From NCBI RefSeq assembly GCF_900100345.1, contig NZ_FMTT01000031.1, forward strand, positions 1 through 64,000: 64,000 bases of DNA, given 5' to 3'. The notes under the pieces are model-generated. The model was given only the letters and a program-made list of their open reading frames with translations, did no database searches and was not told the origin of the DNA. Position 1 is the first letter of the stretch, and every line of letters starts with the position of its first letter. Shown here in pieces: positions 51,195-61,139 of this stretch. The position numbers and the translations under genes are program-made. Origin of the DNA: Paenibacillus tianmuensis. Lineage in GTDB: Bacteria > Bacillota > Bacilli > Paenibacillales > NBRC-103111.

Positions 51195-51263
51195 AAACCC
51201 CCACTCCGTCTGAAAGTGCGGCTGTTGGAGCCGCGCCCTTCCTGCGTGTGGGGGTTTTGATTT
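51195..51263. terminator. Bidirectional terminator between the VanW-type gene and argH
   Basis: Outer arms AAACCCCCAC/GTGGGGGTTT enclose a second small stem (GTGCGGCT/AGCCGCGC). TTTTGATTT follows on the plus strand and TTTCG on the minus strand, so it can end both converging units. Confidence 0.85.
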
Positions 51264-51270
51264 ACTTTGC

Positions 51271-52686
51271 TTACCTGCTTTTCGCGAAATATTCCTCGAA
51301 CCAAGCCGACGAGCCGGCCAGAACGGCTTCCGCCCGTTCGATCGCTTGACTCACCTGCGCCGCGGCGGTACCGCCGTAGACGTTGCGGGCGTTGACGACG
51401 CTCTCCGGCTGCAGCACATCGTAGATGTCCTGATCGAACTGCTTGGAAAATTGGTGGAATTCCTCCAGCTTCAGGTCGAGCAAATACTTTTGATTTTGGA
51501 TGCAGTAAAGTACGGTTTTGCCGATGACTTCGTGCGCTTGGCGGAACGGCATTCCCTTGTTCACCAAGTAGTCTGCAATATCCGTCGCATTGGAGAAGTC
51601 CTGGTTGACGGCTTGGCGCATCCGGTCCTTGTTCACCTTCATTGTGCTGACCATCGGCGCGAACAATTGCAGCGCGCCTTGCAGGGTGCGGACCGTATCG
51701 AACATGCCTTCTTTATCTTCCTGCATATCCTTGTTGTAAGCGAGCGGCAGCGACTTCAGCACGGTCAGGAGGCCGAACAGATTGCCGTAGACACGGCCCG
51801 TTTTGCCGCGCACAAGCTCGGCGACGTCGGGATTTTTCTTCTGCGGCATAATGCTGCTGCCGGTACAGAAAGCGTCATCCAGCTCGATGAACCGGAACTC
51901 CGTGCTGGACCAGAGCACGAACTCTTCGCTGAGGCGCGACAGGTGCATCATAATCGTCGCCGCGTTCGACAGGAACTCCAGAATAAAATCGCGGTCGCTC
52001 ACCGCGTCCAGCGAGTTCTCGTACACGCCATCGAAGCCGAGCTGCTGCGCCACGAAGTGACGGTCAATCGGAAACGTCGTCCCGGCCAGCGCCCCGGCGC
52101 CCAGCGGCAGCACGTTCACGCGCTTGTAGCTGTCCTGTAGACGCTCGATGTCGCGCTGGAACATCGACACGTACGCCATCAAATGATGGGCGAACAATAT
52201 CGGCTGCGCCCGCTGCAAATGCGTGTAGCCCGGCACGATCGTATCGAGGTTGGCTTTCGCTTGTCCGATCAGCGCTTCCTGCACCTTATTCAGCAGACCG
52301 ACAAATTCCACGACCCGCTTGCGAAGCCACAAATGCATATCCGTAGCTACCTGATCGTTGCGGCTGCGGCCGGTATGCAGCTTGCCTCCGACCGGGCCCA
52401 CCTCGTCGATCAGCGCCTTTTCGATGTTCATATGAATGTCTTCGTCGCTAATGGAAAATTCCATTTCACCCCGGCGAATCACACTCTGCACCATCAGCAA
52501 ACCGTCCTTGATTTTCTCCACATCGTCTGCCGGAAGGATGCCGCATTTGCCCAGCATGGTCACATGCGCCAAACTGCCCTGGATGTCCTCCTCGGCCAGC
52601 TCCTTGTCGAACAGGATCGACGCCGTATATTCTTCGACCAGTTGGTCCGTCTTTTTCGTAAACCGTCCGCCCCACAGCTTGGACAT
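51271..52686 (-). CDS. argH: Argininosuccinate lyase
   Basis: The 471-residue enzyme splits argininosuccinate to arginine and fumarate, the last step of arginine synthesis. It carries the fumarase-family signature [12 protein letters not shown], the HTGRSRNDQ segment and the TTFPIDRH region. ATG 52686 has GGGGG 7-8 nt upstream; the frame is open to 52734. It is the last gene of argCJBDFGH, 143 nt after argG, with a perfect stem-loop in the gap. Confidence 0.97.
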   Translation of the reverse strand: MSKLWGGRFTKKTDQLVEEYTASILFDKELAEEDIQGSLAHVTMLGKCGILPADDVEKIKDGLLMVQSVIRRGEMEFSISDEDIHMNIEKALIDEVGPVGGKLHTGRSRNDQVATDMHLWLRKRVVEFVGLLNKVQEALIGQAKANLDTIVPGYTHLQRAQPILFAHHLMAYVSMFQRDIERLQDSYKRVNVLPLGAGALAGTTFPIDRHFVAQQLGFDGVYENSLDAVSDRDFILEFLSNAATIMMHLSRLSEEFVLWSSTEFRFIELDDAFCTGSSIMPQKKNPDVAELVRGKTGRVYGNLFGLLTVLKSLPLAYNKDMQEDKEGMFDTVRTLQGALQLFAPMVSTMKVNKDRMRQAVNQDFSNATDIADYLVNKGMPFRQAHEVIGKTVLYCIQNQKYLLDLKLEEFHQFSKQFDQDIYDVLQPESVVNARNVYGGTAAAQVSQAIERAEAVLAGSSAWFEEYFAKSR

Positions 52687-52746
52687 ATCAGCGTCCCCCT
52701 TTTTCGATATCCTAATGCACCGAATGAGTGCCACCCGGTATACACA

Positions 52747-52782
52747 GCCTTAGGGCTTCCCGCTGACGGAAAACCCTAAGGC
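52747..52782. other. Stem-loop in the argG-argH gap, no T-run
   Basis: A perfect 9-bp stem GCCTTAGGG/CCCTAAGGC with an 18-nt loop. No T-run follows on either strand, so it is more likely an mRNA-processing or stabilising element, or a leaky terminator, between argG and argH. Confidence 0.6.
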
Positions 52783-52829
52783 TCGAAGTGTTACAGGCTG
52801 ATAATGGTCGGCTTCTCGCCTACCGCGAT

Positions 52830-54068
52830 TTATTTCGCCGCGTTCTGCTCGACGCCGGAAGCGACGCGCAAACGCAGTGCGTTCAAACGGATGAAGCCTG
52901 TCGCATCGCCTTGGTTATACGCTTGCGTCGGATCGGCTTCCATCGTCGCAATGTGCGGGTTGTACAAGCTGACCGGGCTCTTGACGCCAGCGGCGATCAC
53001 GTTGCCTTTGTACAGCTTGAGGCGCACCGTGCCGCTCACGTTCTTCTGGCTCTCGGATACGAGCGCCTGCAGCGCAAGCCGCTCCGGAGCGAACCAGAAG
53101 CCGTTGTACACAAGCGAGCTGTAACGCGAAATGAGCGAGTCGCGCAGATGCATGACTTCGCGGTCCATCGTGAGCGATTCCATCTTGCGGTGAGCGGAGA
53201 ACAGAATGGCGCCGCCCGGGGTTTCGTACACGCCGCGGCTCTTCATGCCGACGAAGCGGTTCTCCACCATGTCGACGCGGCCAATCCCGTGCTTGCCGCC
53301 CAGCTCGTTCAGCTTCTCCATCACCTGCAGCGGAATCATACGCTCGCCGTTCACGGCCACGCAGTTCCCCTGCTCGAACTCCAGCTCGACATATTCCGCT
53401 TGGTCCGGAGCATCCTCCGGGTCCACGCTCAGCAGATACATGTCTTTGTTCTCCGGTGCGCTCGCGTCGAACCACGGATCTTCGAGCACGCCGCTCTCAT
53501 AGCTGATGTGCAGCAGATTGCGGTCCATCGAGTACGGCTTGGCCGCCGAAGCGGTGACCGGAATGCCGTGCTTCTCGGCGTAAGCAATCATTTCGGCCCT
53601 GCCCGGGAACTGCTCGCGGAACTGCTCCAGACGCCAAGGCGCGATAACCTCGATCTCCGGCGTCAGCGCCGCAGCCGTCAGCTCGAAGCGGATCTGGTCG
53701 TTTCCCTTACCCGTAGCGCCGTGAGCGATGGCTGTAGCGCCTTCTGCGCGCGCGATTTCGACCATACGCTTCGCGATTAGCGGCCGCGCGATGCTGGTGC
53801 CGAGCAGGTATTGTCCTTCATAGAGCGCGCCCGACTGGAACATCGGATAAATGAAATCGCGGGCGAATTCTTCACGCAGGTCGTCGATGTATACTTTGGA
53901 GGCGCCGGTGCTCAGCGCTTTCTCCTCCAAGCCGTCCAGCTCTTCCTTTTGTCCGATATCCGCGGTAAAAGCGATAATCTCGGCATCGTACGTTTCTTTC
54001 AGCCATTTCAGAATGATCGACGTATCGAGGCCGCCGGAGTAGGCCAATACGATTTTTTGCTTTGCCAT
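52830..54068 (-). CDS. argG: Argininosuccinate synthase
   Basis: The 412-residue enzyme joins citrulline and aspartate with ATP. The N-terminal N-type ATP pyrophosphatase loop [15 protein letters not shown], the [13 protein letters not shown] motif and the [12 protein letters not shown] segment identify it. The ATG at 54068 is preceded by AAAGGAGAG. It lies 39 nt after argF. Confidence 0.98.
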   Translation of the reverse strand: MAKQKIVLAYSGGLDTSIILKWLKETYDAEIIAFTADIGQKEELDGLEEKALSTGASKVYIDDLREEFARDFIYPMFQSGALYEGQYLLGTSIARPLIAKRMVEIARAEGATAIAHGATGKGNDQIRFELTAAALTPEIEVIAPWRLEQFREQFPGRAEMIAYAEKHGIPVTASAAKPYSMDRNLLHISYESGVLEDPWFDASAPENKDMYLLSVDPEDAPDQAEYVELEFEQGNCVAVNGERMIPLQVMEKLNELGGKHGIGRVDMVENRFVGMKSRGVYETPGGAILFSAHRKMESLTMDREVMHLRDSLISRYSSLVYNGFWFAPERLALQALVSESQKNVSGTVRLKLYKGNVIAAGVKSPVSLYNPHIATMEADPTQAYNQGDATGFIRLNALRLRVASGVEQNAAK

Positions 54069-54107
54069 GTGGTTCCCGCTCTCCTTTAATTGTAAGCTTT
54101 CCGAATA

Positions 54108-55064
54108 TTACAAGATTGCTGCCATGACTGCCTTTTGCGCATGCAGCCGGTTTTCCGCCTGATCGAAGATGACGGAGTTCGGTCCGTCGATGACCCCTTC
54201 GGACACTTCTTCCCCCCGGTGTGCCGGTAAACAGTGCATGAACAAGAAATCTTTTTTCGCATATTTCACGAGCTCGTCGTTGACTTGATAGTTTTTGAAC
54301 GCGATCTCCCGTTCCTTCTGCTCCGCCTCGAAGCCCATGCTGGCCCACACGTCCGTATAAATGACGTCCGCATCCGCCACCGCTTCTTTCGGGTCGGCTC
54401 CCACGTAAATGGTTGCTCCCATTTTGGCAGCACTTTCATTGCACTGACGCAGCACTTCGCTGTCCGGCTCGTAGCCTTCCGGCGTCGCAACGGCGAAATT
54501 GACGCCAAGCTTGGCCGCGCCCATCAATAAGGAGTGTACCATATTATTTCCGTCGCCGATATAGGCCACTTTGAGCCCTTGCAGACGGCCTTTTTTCTCA
54601 TAAATCGTCTGGTAATCCGCCAGCGCCTGGCACGGATGGGACAAATCCGTCAGCCCGTTAATCACCGGCACCGTTGCCGCCCGCGCCAGCTCGATGACCG
54701 TACGGTGTGCGAAGGTGCGGATCATGATGCCGTCCAAATAACGCGACAGCGTCTGCGCCGTATCGTGAATCGATTCGCCGCGGCCGATTTGCAGATCGTT
54801 CTTGCTGAGGAACAGCGCATGCCCCCCAAGCTGATACATCCCTACCTCAAACGATACCCGCGTCCGCGTGGACGATTTTTCGAAAATCATGCCGAGCGTT
54901 TTGCCTTTGAGCGGTTGGTACGCTTCGCCTGCTTTCTGCTTTCTCTTGAGCTCGACCGCGAGCTCGATCAAATATTGAATCTCTTCCGGCGCATAGTCGA
55001 CCAAGCCGATAAAATCGCGCCCTCTGAGCTGAACCGCCAAATCCTGTTGTGCCGTTCCCGCCAT
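54108..55064 (-). CDS. argF: Ornithine carbamoyltransferase
   Basis: The 318-residue enzyme makes citrulline from ornithine and carbamoyl phosphate. Motifs are SSTRTRVSFE (carbamoyl phosphate), HPCQALAD, GDGNNMVHS and the HCLPAHRG cysteine loop (ornithine). The ATG at 55064 follows GAAAGGAG. The gene order argD-argF without carAB between them means that carbamoyl phosphate synthase is encoded elsewhere. It lies 37 nt after argD. Confidence 0.97.
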   Translation of the reverse strand: MAGTAQQDLAVQLRGRDFIGLVDYAPEEIQYLIELAVELKRKQKAGEAYQPLKGKTLGMIFEKSSTRTRVSFEVGMYQLGGHALFLSKNDLQIGRGESIHDTAQTLSRYLDGIMIRTFAHRTVIELARAATVPVINGLTDLSHPCQALADYQTIYEKKGRLQGLKVAYIGDGNNMVHSLLMGAAKLGVNFAVATPEGYEPDSEVLRQCNESAAKMGATIYVGADPKEAVADADVIYTDVWASMGFEAEQKEREIAFKNYQVNDELVKYAKKDFLFMHCLPAHRGEEVSEGVIDGPNSVIFDQAENRLHAQKAVMAAIL

Positions 55065-55101
55065 GGATGCCTCTCCTTTCGGTATGCGTTTCTTTGTCAG
55101 C

Positions 55102-56292
55102 CTAGACAGCGGCTGCGGCTTTCTTCGTCAGTACGCTGCAAATCGTCTCCAGCCCGCGATCCAAATCTTCCTTCGAGATCAACAAGCTCGGCGCCAAACG
55201 GATCACGTTTGGTCCTGCCGATACGACGAGCACGCCCTGCCCGTGAATTTCCGCGATCAGCTCCACCGCCGGCACGGTCAAACCGATGCCGATCAGCAGT
55301 CCGAGCCCGCGAATCTGTCCTACCAGCGGATTGTCCGCCAGCTTCGTTTTCAGCTCGCTCATAATGTAACCGCCCAGCTCCGCCGCGCGCTCCGGCAGCT
55401 TCTCCGCCAGCATCGTCTCCACGGTCGCAATCCCCGCCGCGGTAGACAAGTAGTTCCCGCCGAAGGTGGAGCCGTGACTTCCTGCCGTGAACGCTTCGCG
55501 CAGCTTCGCTTTGCCGAGCAGCGCGCCGATCGGCATGCCGCTGCCCAGCCCTTTGGCCAGTGTGAACAAATCCGGCTTGATGCCGTAATGCTCATAGGCA
55601 AACAGCTTGCCCGTGCGTCCCATACCAGTTTGGATCTCGTCCAGTATGAGCAGCAGCCCGTGCTGCTTGCACAGCTCCGCCACCCGCTTCACGAACGCAG
55701 GGTCCGCCGGATTGACGCCGCCTTCGCCCTGTACCAGCTCAAGCATAATCGCGCACGTCCGGTCGCCGATCAGCTTCTCCAAAGCGTCCGCGTCATTATA
55801 CGGCGCGTACACGAAGCCTTCCGGCAGCGGCGCGAAGCCCTCTTTCACTTTATCCTGTCCCGTTGCTGTCAGCGTAGCCAGCGTCCGGCCGTGGAACGAC
55901 ATATCGAAAGTAATGATCTCGTAGCGCTGCGGCTGGCCGAGCACCTTGTTGAAATAGCGCCGCACCAGCTTGATCGCCGCTTCGTTCGCCTCCGCTCCGC
56001 TGTTGCTGAAAAACACCGCGTCAGCGCAGCTGTTGTCCACGAGAAGCTGAGCGAGCTTCTCCTGGTTCGGAATGTGAAACAGGTTGCTCGTATGCCAGAG
56101 CGTATCGACCTGCTCCTTCAGCCGTTCGGTCACCTGCTTCGGCGCATGCCCGAGGTTCGTCACCGCCAGTCCGCACATCAAATCCAGATACTCCTTGCCA
56201 TGCTCATCCCACAGACGGCTGCCGTCCCCCTTCACAAACGTAAAAGGATACCGTGCGTAGTTCGGAAACAATGCGCTTTGAGCCTCTCCCAT
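55102..56292 (-). CDS. argD: Acetylornithine aminotransferase
   Basis: The 396-residue class III aminotransferase converts N-acetylglutamate semialdehyde to N-acetylornithine with PLP. The PLP pocket is visible in FFSNSGAEANEAAIKL, the aspartate in ILDEIQTGMGRTGKL and the lysine in TLAKGLGSGMPIGA. ATG 56292 has AAAGGAG 8 nt upstream, so the frame extending to 56319 is not used. It lies 44 nt after argB. Confidence 0.96.
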   Translation of the reverse strand: MGEAQSALFPNYARYPFTFVKGDGSRLWDEHGKEYLDLMCGLAVTNLGHAPKQVTERLKEQVDTLWHTSNLFHIPNQEKLAQLLVDNSCADAVFFSNSGAEANEAAIKLVRRYFNKVLGQPQRYEIITFDMSFHGRTLATLTATGQDKVKEGFAPLPEGFVYAPYNDADALEKLIGDRTCAIMLELVQGEGGVNPADPAFVKRVAELCKQHGLLLILDEIQTGMGRTGKLFAYEHYGIKPDLFTLAKGLGSGMPIGALLGKAKLREAFTAGSHGSTFGGNYLSTAAGIATVETMLAEKLPERAAELGGYIMSELKTKLADNPLVGQIRGLGLLIGIGLTVPAVELIAEIHGQGVLVVSAGPNVIRLAPSLLISKEDLDRGLETICSVLTKKAAAAV

Positions 56293-56336
56293 GTCGTTCA
56301 CTCCTTTGTCTCGGATCATTTTAGAATGAATACAAT

Positions 56337-57128
56337 TTATTCCTTCACAATGCGGGTGCCGATTCCGCCGTCCTTCAGCGCTCGGCTGAGCACTTCCGGC
56401 TCTGCGCCGTTAACGATGACGACTTCGCGCACCTTGCCTTGAATACACTGTACCGCCGCGCGTACTTTCGGAATCATGCCGCCGTAAATTTCGCCGCTGG
56501 CGATCATTTCGTCGATCTCGCGAACAGTGACCGAGGGCAGAACCCGCTTCTCACCGTCCACGGTCTTCATAATGCCGGGTACGTCCGTCACAACGATCAT
56601 CCGCTCCACACCCAGATGCGATGCCACAGCACCGGCCGCCGTATCGGCGTTGATGTTGTAGCGTTGGCCCCCGCCCGCTCCGATGCCGACCGGCGCGATG
56701 ACAGGGATGTAGCCCATCGTCACGATGCCCTGCACGAGCTCCGCATTCACCTGCGTCACGTCACCGACAAGCCCGATCTCGTGCGCGTTCGCCACCGGCG
56801 CCGCCTCGATCAGGTGTCCGTCGACGCCGGACAAGCCGAGCGCTTTCGCCCCGGAAAGCTGGATTTTGCGGACGATTTCTTTGTTAATTTGTCCAGCCAG
56901 CACCATTTCGACCACATCGAGGACGGCTTCGTTCGTTTTGCGAAGGCCGTTTACGAATTCGGACTCAATGCCCAGCTTGCCGAGCGTGTCCGAGATCGCC
57001 GGACCGCCGCCATGCACGATGACGGGAATGATGCCTGCAGCCTGCAGCCGCTTCAAATCGTCGAAAAAAAGCTCCGGCAGCGCTGCGAGCGTACTGCCGC
57101 CGCATTTCATCACAAAACAATTGCTCAT
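56337..57128 (-). CDS. argB: Acetylglutamate kinase
   Basis: The 263-residue amino-acid kinase phosphorylates N-acetylglutamate. It has the phosphate loop VMKCGGSTL, VHGGGPAIS and NINADTAAGAVA, and a C-terminal ATP site (PKVRAAVQCIQGKV). The short N-terminus lacks the extra helix found in arginine-inhibited kinases, so feedback by arginine on this enzyme is unlikely (inference), in line with a cyclic pathway that uses ArgJ. It lies 88 nt after argJ. Confidence 0.97.
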   Translation of the reverse strand: MSNCFVMKCGGSTLAALPELFFDDLKRLQAAGIIPVIVHGGGPAISDTLGKLGIESEFVNGLRKTNEAVLDVVEMVLAGQINKEIVRKIQLSGAKALGLSGVDGHLIEAAPVANAHEIGLVGDVTQVNAELVQGIVTMGYIPVIAPVGIGAGGGQRYNINADTAAGAVASHLGVERMIVVTDVPGIMKTVDGEKRVLPSVTVREIDEMIASGEIYGGMIPKVRAAVQCIQGKVREVVIVNGAEPEVLSRALKDGGIGTRIVKE

Positions 57129-57216
57129 CCGAACCGTTCCCCTTTATCGTTTCACCGGTCTGCAACACGGGGGTTGCGGGTGGTTTGTTTTCGCCCATTA
57201 TTGCCGAACCTTCAGG

Positions 57217-58449
57217 CTACGTCCGGTACGCCGCGTTGATTCGCACGTAATCGTAGGTCAAATCGCAGCCCCAAGCCGTCGCCGACGCTTCGCCCATATG
57301 CAGATCGATATGGATGAGCATGAAATCGCCTTTCAGGTATTCCGCAGCCCGCTCCTCGTCGAACTTCACTGGACGCGATTGCTCCAGCACGACGATATCG
57401 CCGAGGCGGATGTCGACGGTTTCCGTCTTCACCGGATACCCGGCGCGGCCGACCGCCGCAATGATGCGTCCCCAGTTGGCATCGGCGCCGAAGCAAGCGG
57501 ATTTCACCAGGCTGGAGCCGATGACCGTCTTCGCAATCGCCCGTGCCGCTTCACGCGAATCCGCGTTCGCCACCGTAACCTCGATCAGCTTCGTCGCGCC
57601 TTCGCCGTCCCGCGCAATCGCCTTGGCCAAGTACTCGCCCACATGATTGAATGCGGCCTTGAATGCCGCCCAATCCGCATGCTCCGGGGTCAAGCGCTCG
57701 TTCTCCGCCAGTCCGCTTGCCATCACGACGACCATATCGTTCGTGCTCGTATCGCCGTCTACGGTAATCATGTTGAACGTCGAATCGGTGACGTCGTTCA
57801 GCAGCTTTTGCAGCTCGGCGCTTTCGATGTTCGCGTCGGTCGTCATAAACCCGAGCATCGTCGCCATGTTCGGATGGATCATGCCCGATCCCTTCGCCGC
57901 CCCGGCAATGTGCACGGTACGTCCGCCGACCGTTACGCGAACGCAAATTTCTTTTTTGACCAAATCGGTCGTTAAAATCGCTTGGCAAAAATCGTCCCCG
58001 CCATCCGCGCTTACAGCCGCCGGAAGCTTCTCGATGCCTCCGAGCACCTTCGGCATCGGCAGCAGCTCGCCGATCACGCCCGTGGACGTCACGCCGACCA
58101 GATGCTCGGCTACGCCGAACGCTTTGGCTCCCGCCGCACGCATCGCGCGCGCATCGTCTTCGCCCTGCTGGCCCGTGCAGGCATTGGCGTTGCCGCTGTT
58201 CACCAGCATCGCCTGCAGCTTGCTGCCCTGTGCAATGCTCTCTTGCGTCACCTTCAGGGGAGCCGCTTGAAACTGGTTCAGCGTATAGACGCCTGCCGCT
58301 TCTGCGGGCACCTCGCACACAATCGCGCCGAGATCGTGGCGCTCCGTCTTTTTCAACCCGCAGTGCAATCCTCCTGCCCGAAACCCTATAGGTGTCGTCA
58401 CGGAGCCGTCAGGCACTATCGTAAACGCATCGTTAACTTTTGTCGCCAT
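57217..58449 (-). CDS. argJ: Bifunctional ornithine acetyltransferase / N-acetylglutamate synthase
   Basis: The 410-residue precursor recycles the acetyl group from acetylornithine to glutamate and can also use acetyl-CoA. It self-cleaves at the Ala-Thr bond in GMIHPNMATMLGF, the threonine becoming the nucleophile. Other family segments are VNSGNANACTG and GVTSTGVIGE. ATG 58449 is chosen; it follows argC by 25 nt. Mono- versus bifunctionality cannot be read from sequence, but no separate argA is in the operon. Confidence 0.97.
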   Translation of the reverse strand: MATKVNDAFTIVPDGSVTTPIGFRAGGLHCGLKKTERHDLGAIVCEVPAEAAGVYTLNQFQAAPLKVTQESIAQGSKLQAMLVNSGNANACTGQQGEDDARAMRAAGAKAFGVAEHLVGVTSTGVIGELLPMPKVLGGIEKLPAAVSADGGDDFCQAILTTDLVKKEICVRVTVGGRTVHIAGAAKGSGMIHPNMATMLGFMTTDANIESAELQKLLNDVTDSTFNMITVDGDTSTNDMVVVMASGLAENERLTPEHADWAAFKAAFNHVGEYLAKAIARDGEGATKLIEVTVANADSREAARAIAKTVIGSSLVKSACFGADANWGRIIAAVGRAGYPVKTETVDIRLGDIVVLEQSRPVKFDEERAAEYLKGDFMLIHIDLHMGEASATAWGCDLTYDYVRINAAYRT

Positions 58450-58474
58450 CGCTTTCTTCACCTGTTCCCTTACG

Positions 58475-59524
58475 TTATGGATATACCGGAGTGAAAGCGA
58501 GACCCGTCGCTTCATCCCAGCCCATCATCAAATTCAAGTTTTGAACGGCTTGCCCGGCCGCCCCTTTGACTACATTATCAATAACCGACACGATCGTCAG
58601 GCGTCCCGTGCGCGAATCGAGCGACAGCCCGATATCGCAATAGTTCGAGCCCCAAACTTCCTTCGTCGCCGGGTATTTCCCTTTGTCCCGGATGCGCACG
58701 AACTTGCGTCCCTCATAATATTGACGGTACAGCTCGCGAATGTCGTCCTCGCTCCGCGGGCTTTTGAGATTCACATAAATTGTAGATAAAATACCGCGCG
58801 TCATCGGCACCAAATGCGTCGTGAACGTCATTACGACTTCTTCCCCGGCGAGCCGGCTCAGCGCCTGCTCGATTTCCGGCGTATGCTGGTGCTTGTTCAC
58901 TTTATAAGCCAGGAAGTTTTCGTTGATTTCCGAATAGTGCACGAGCAGGCTGAGACCGCGTCCCGCGCCCGATACGCCCGACTTGGCGTCCGCGATGATC
59001 GATTTCGGATCGATCCAGCCGGTTGCAGCAAGCGGCGCCAGACCAAGCAGCGTGGCCGTCGGATAGCAGCCCGGGTTGGAAATGAAGTCCTTCCCTCGCA
59101 CTTCTTCTCCGAACACCTCGCACAGCCCGTATACGGCCCTCTTCAAATATTCCGGATCGGCCGGCTTATGTTTATACCACGTCTCATATACGTCGCCCGA
59201 TTGCAGGCGGAAATCGCCGGATATATCGATGACCTTCAGCCCGGCATCCAGCAGCTTCGGCGACAGCTCGGTGCTGACCCCGTGCGGCGTTGCCAGGAAG
59301 ACGACATCCGCTTTACTTCGGATCAGCTCGACATCGACCGCATCCAGCCGGTCCGTCAAAATTTGATTCAAATGCGGGTAACCGTCCGCAATCGGCGCTC
59401 CGGCGCTCGAGGAGGAAATTACCGAGGTAATCTCCACATTCGGATGCGCCAGCAAAAGCCGGATTAGCTCCACTCCGCCATAGCCGGTTGACCCGACGAT
59501 CGCCGCTCTTAATTTCGTAGTCAT
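58475..59524 (-). CDS. argC: N-acetyl-gamma-glutamyl-phosphate reductase
   Basis: The 349-residue NADPH-dependent enzyme reduces N-acetylglutamyl phosphate. It has the nucleotide-binding start AAIVGSTGYGGVELIRLL, the catalytic cysteine in SNPGCYPTATLLGL and the histidine in TTHLVPMTRGI. ATG 59524 follows GGAGGGACGG; the frame is open to 59740 through the promoter, so that part is not coding. It is the first gene of argCJBDFGH and has a clear promoter-operator. Confidence 0.97.
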   Translation of the reverse strand: MTTKLRAAIVGSTGYGGVELIRLLLAHPNVEITSVISSSSAGAPIADGYPHLNQILTDRLDAVDVELIRSKADVVFLATPHGVSTELSPKLLDAGLKVIDISGDFRLQSGDVYETWYKHKPADPEYLKRAVYGLCEVFGEEVRGKDFISNPGCYPTATLLGLAPLAATGWIDPKSIIADAKSGVSGAGRGLSLLVHYSEINENFLAYKVNKHQHTPEIEQALSRLAGEEVVMTFTTHLVPMTRGILSTIYVNLKSPRSEDDIRELYRQYYEGRKFVRIRDKGKYPATKEVWGSNYCDIGLSLDSRTGRLTIVSVIDNVVKGAAGQAVQNLNLMMGWDEATGLAFTPVYP

Positions 59525-59549
59525 GTTCCGTCCCTCCACGTGCAAACTA

Positions 59550-59584
59550 TGTATTATTATACATTCGGAAGCATAATAATTCAA
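59550..59584 (-). promoter_or_regulatory. arg operon promoter overlapped by two ARG boxes (ArgR/AhrC)
   Basis: On the minus strand TTGAAT (59579-59584), exactly 17 bp, then TATAAT (59556-59561). The -10 lies inside a perfect ARG box TGTATAATAATACA (59550-59563, consensus TGNATWWWWATNCA). The -35 lies inside a second box TGAATTATTATGCT (59570-59583, one mismatch). The centres are 20 bp apart, about two helix turns. A bound ArgR/AhrC hexamer would block RNA polymerase when arginine is plentiful. Confidence 0.88.
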
Positions 59585-59767
59585 CGAAATTTTTCCCTTA
59601 TCCGTCGCCCGGTCCCGCTGGCCGCCCGGGTGAAAAGCTCGCTGCTGCCACGCGTTTTTCATTGCATTGAAGGCAAGGCGTATGTCGTATGCCGGACATC
59701 TTGAACAGAAGCTTCCCCCATGATAAAATTTATGAAGCAAAAACGTCGCCGTAAATCTCCCCCTGCA

Positions 59768-59870
59768 ATAAAAAAACTACACGCCAGCCCCGGCTTCTTC
59801 CCTGGCCGAGCCGAACCTCCCTCGGGAGTTGGCGATGCCAGCGGAATATGAAGCCGTTAGTAACGTGTAG
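59768..59870 (-). terminator. Long composite terminator hairpin after prfB
   Basis: On the minus strand the outer arms CTACACG/CGTGTAG (59864-59870 and 59777-59783) are followed by seven T. Inside, GGCTTC/GAAGCC, CTGGC/GCCAG and CTCCC/GGGAG stems nest in order, making one rod of about 94 nt. That is long for a simple terminator. It begins about 20 nt after the prfB stop. It does not contain a T-box or other riboswitch signature that I recognise. Confidence 0.75.
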
Positions 59871-59891
59871 GATGAGCTTGCCTGTTTCATT

Positions 59892-61020
59892 TTATGATGC
59901 GCCGTTTTCTTTATCCGGCTTATTGATTTGTTTGCGCAAATAGGCGTCGATAAATGCGTCCAAATCGCCATCCATCACCGCCCCGACATTGCCGGTTTCC
60001 TCTTGGGTCCGGTGATCCTTGACCATGCTGTACGGATGGAATACATACGAGCGGATCTGGCTGCCCCATGCGATGTCGGAGACTTCGCCGCGGATTTCCG
60101 CGAGATGCTTTTGCTGCTCCTCGATTTTTTTCTCGTACAGCTTGGACCGGAGCATTTTCATCGCGCGTTCGCGGTTCTTAATCTGCGAACGCTCCGTCTG
60201 GCAGCTGACGACGACGCCTGTCGGAATGTGGGTAATCCGTACCGCCGAGTCCGTCGTATTGATGTGCTGGCCGCCCGCTCCGCTGGAGCGGTAGGTATCG
60301 ACCCTGAGATCCTCCGTACGGATGTCGATTTCCACATCGTCGTCAATTTCCGGCATCACATCACACGATACGAATGACGTATGGCGGCGCCCCGAAGCGT
60401 CGAACGGCGAAATGCGCACCAAGCGGTGCACACCTTTTTCCGCCTTCAAATAGCCGTAAGCGTTGTACCCTTTAATAAGCAGCGTCACGCTTTTTACACC
60501 GGCCTCATCGCCCGGCAAATAGTCGAGCACCTCGACTTTGAAGTCGCGCTTCTCGGCCCAACGGCGGTACATGCGCAGCAGCATCTCCGCCCAGTCCTGC
60601 GATTCCGTACCGCCCGCGCCCGGATGAAGCTCCAGAATCGCATTTAGACGATCATACGGCTGGCTGAGCAGCAGCTGCAGCTCGAAGTTCTCCAGCTTCT
60701 TGACGAGGGAAGCGATCCCGGTCTCAATCTCGGCCGCCATACTGTCGTCCTGCTCCTCCTGCATGAGCTGGGTCATGACCTCGAGGTCGTCGTATTCCGA
60801 AGCTAACGCCTGGAACTCGTCGACTACGCTTTTGACCCCGTTCGCTTCTCCAATCAACTTCTGCGCCCGTTCGTTGTCGTCCCAAAAATCCGGCGCCGAC
60901 ATCTTCTCTTCATAATCCGCGATCTGCTCCAGCTTCAGATCTAAGTCAAAGAGACCCCCTAAGCTCAGCCAATCGCTTGGCCGTTTCTTGCAAATCCCGT
61001 TTTACATCCGCTTCTAACAT
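59892..61020 (-). CDS. prfB: Peptide chain release factor 2, with programmed +1 frameshift
   Basis: RF2 reads UGA and UAA stop codons. Codons 1-24 ([20 protein letters not shown] then RGSL) run from ATG 61020 to an in-frame TGA at 60948-60946. The shift site CTT-TGA-C is preceded by the internal Shine-Dalgarno AGGGGG (60955-60960), so ribosomes slip +1 and continue with GAC at 60947, the classic RF2 autoregulation. The long frame holds the stop-codon recognition domain and the GGQ motif in [16 protein letters not shown]. The total is about 375 residues. It follows secA after a hairpin terminator. Confidence 0.97.
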
Positions 61021-61060
61021 GATTCAGCACCTCTATCCGTTAATTTTGCACCTGTTACCG

Positions 61061-61093
61061 AAAAGGGAGACCGGAGCGACGCCCCGACCTCCC
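61061..61093 (-). terminator. Terminator between secA and prfB
   Basis: On the minus strand GGGAG-GT-CGGGGC-GTC-GCTCCG-GT-CTCCC followed by TTTT. It lies about 45 nt past the secA stop and about 40 nt before the prfB start, so prfB expression probably depends on read-through or on a promoter I could not see. Confidence 0.8.
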
Positions 61094-61139
61094 GCTTCCT
61101 ATAAATTTACCGTGCCGTTGACTCATCAGACAATTAAAG

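Noticed and set aside
59768-59870. T-box riboswitch for the arg operon
   Set aside because: It lies upstream of the argC promoter, not in its leader, and lacks the T-box sequence; ARG boxes explain the control.
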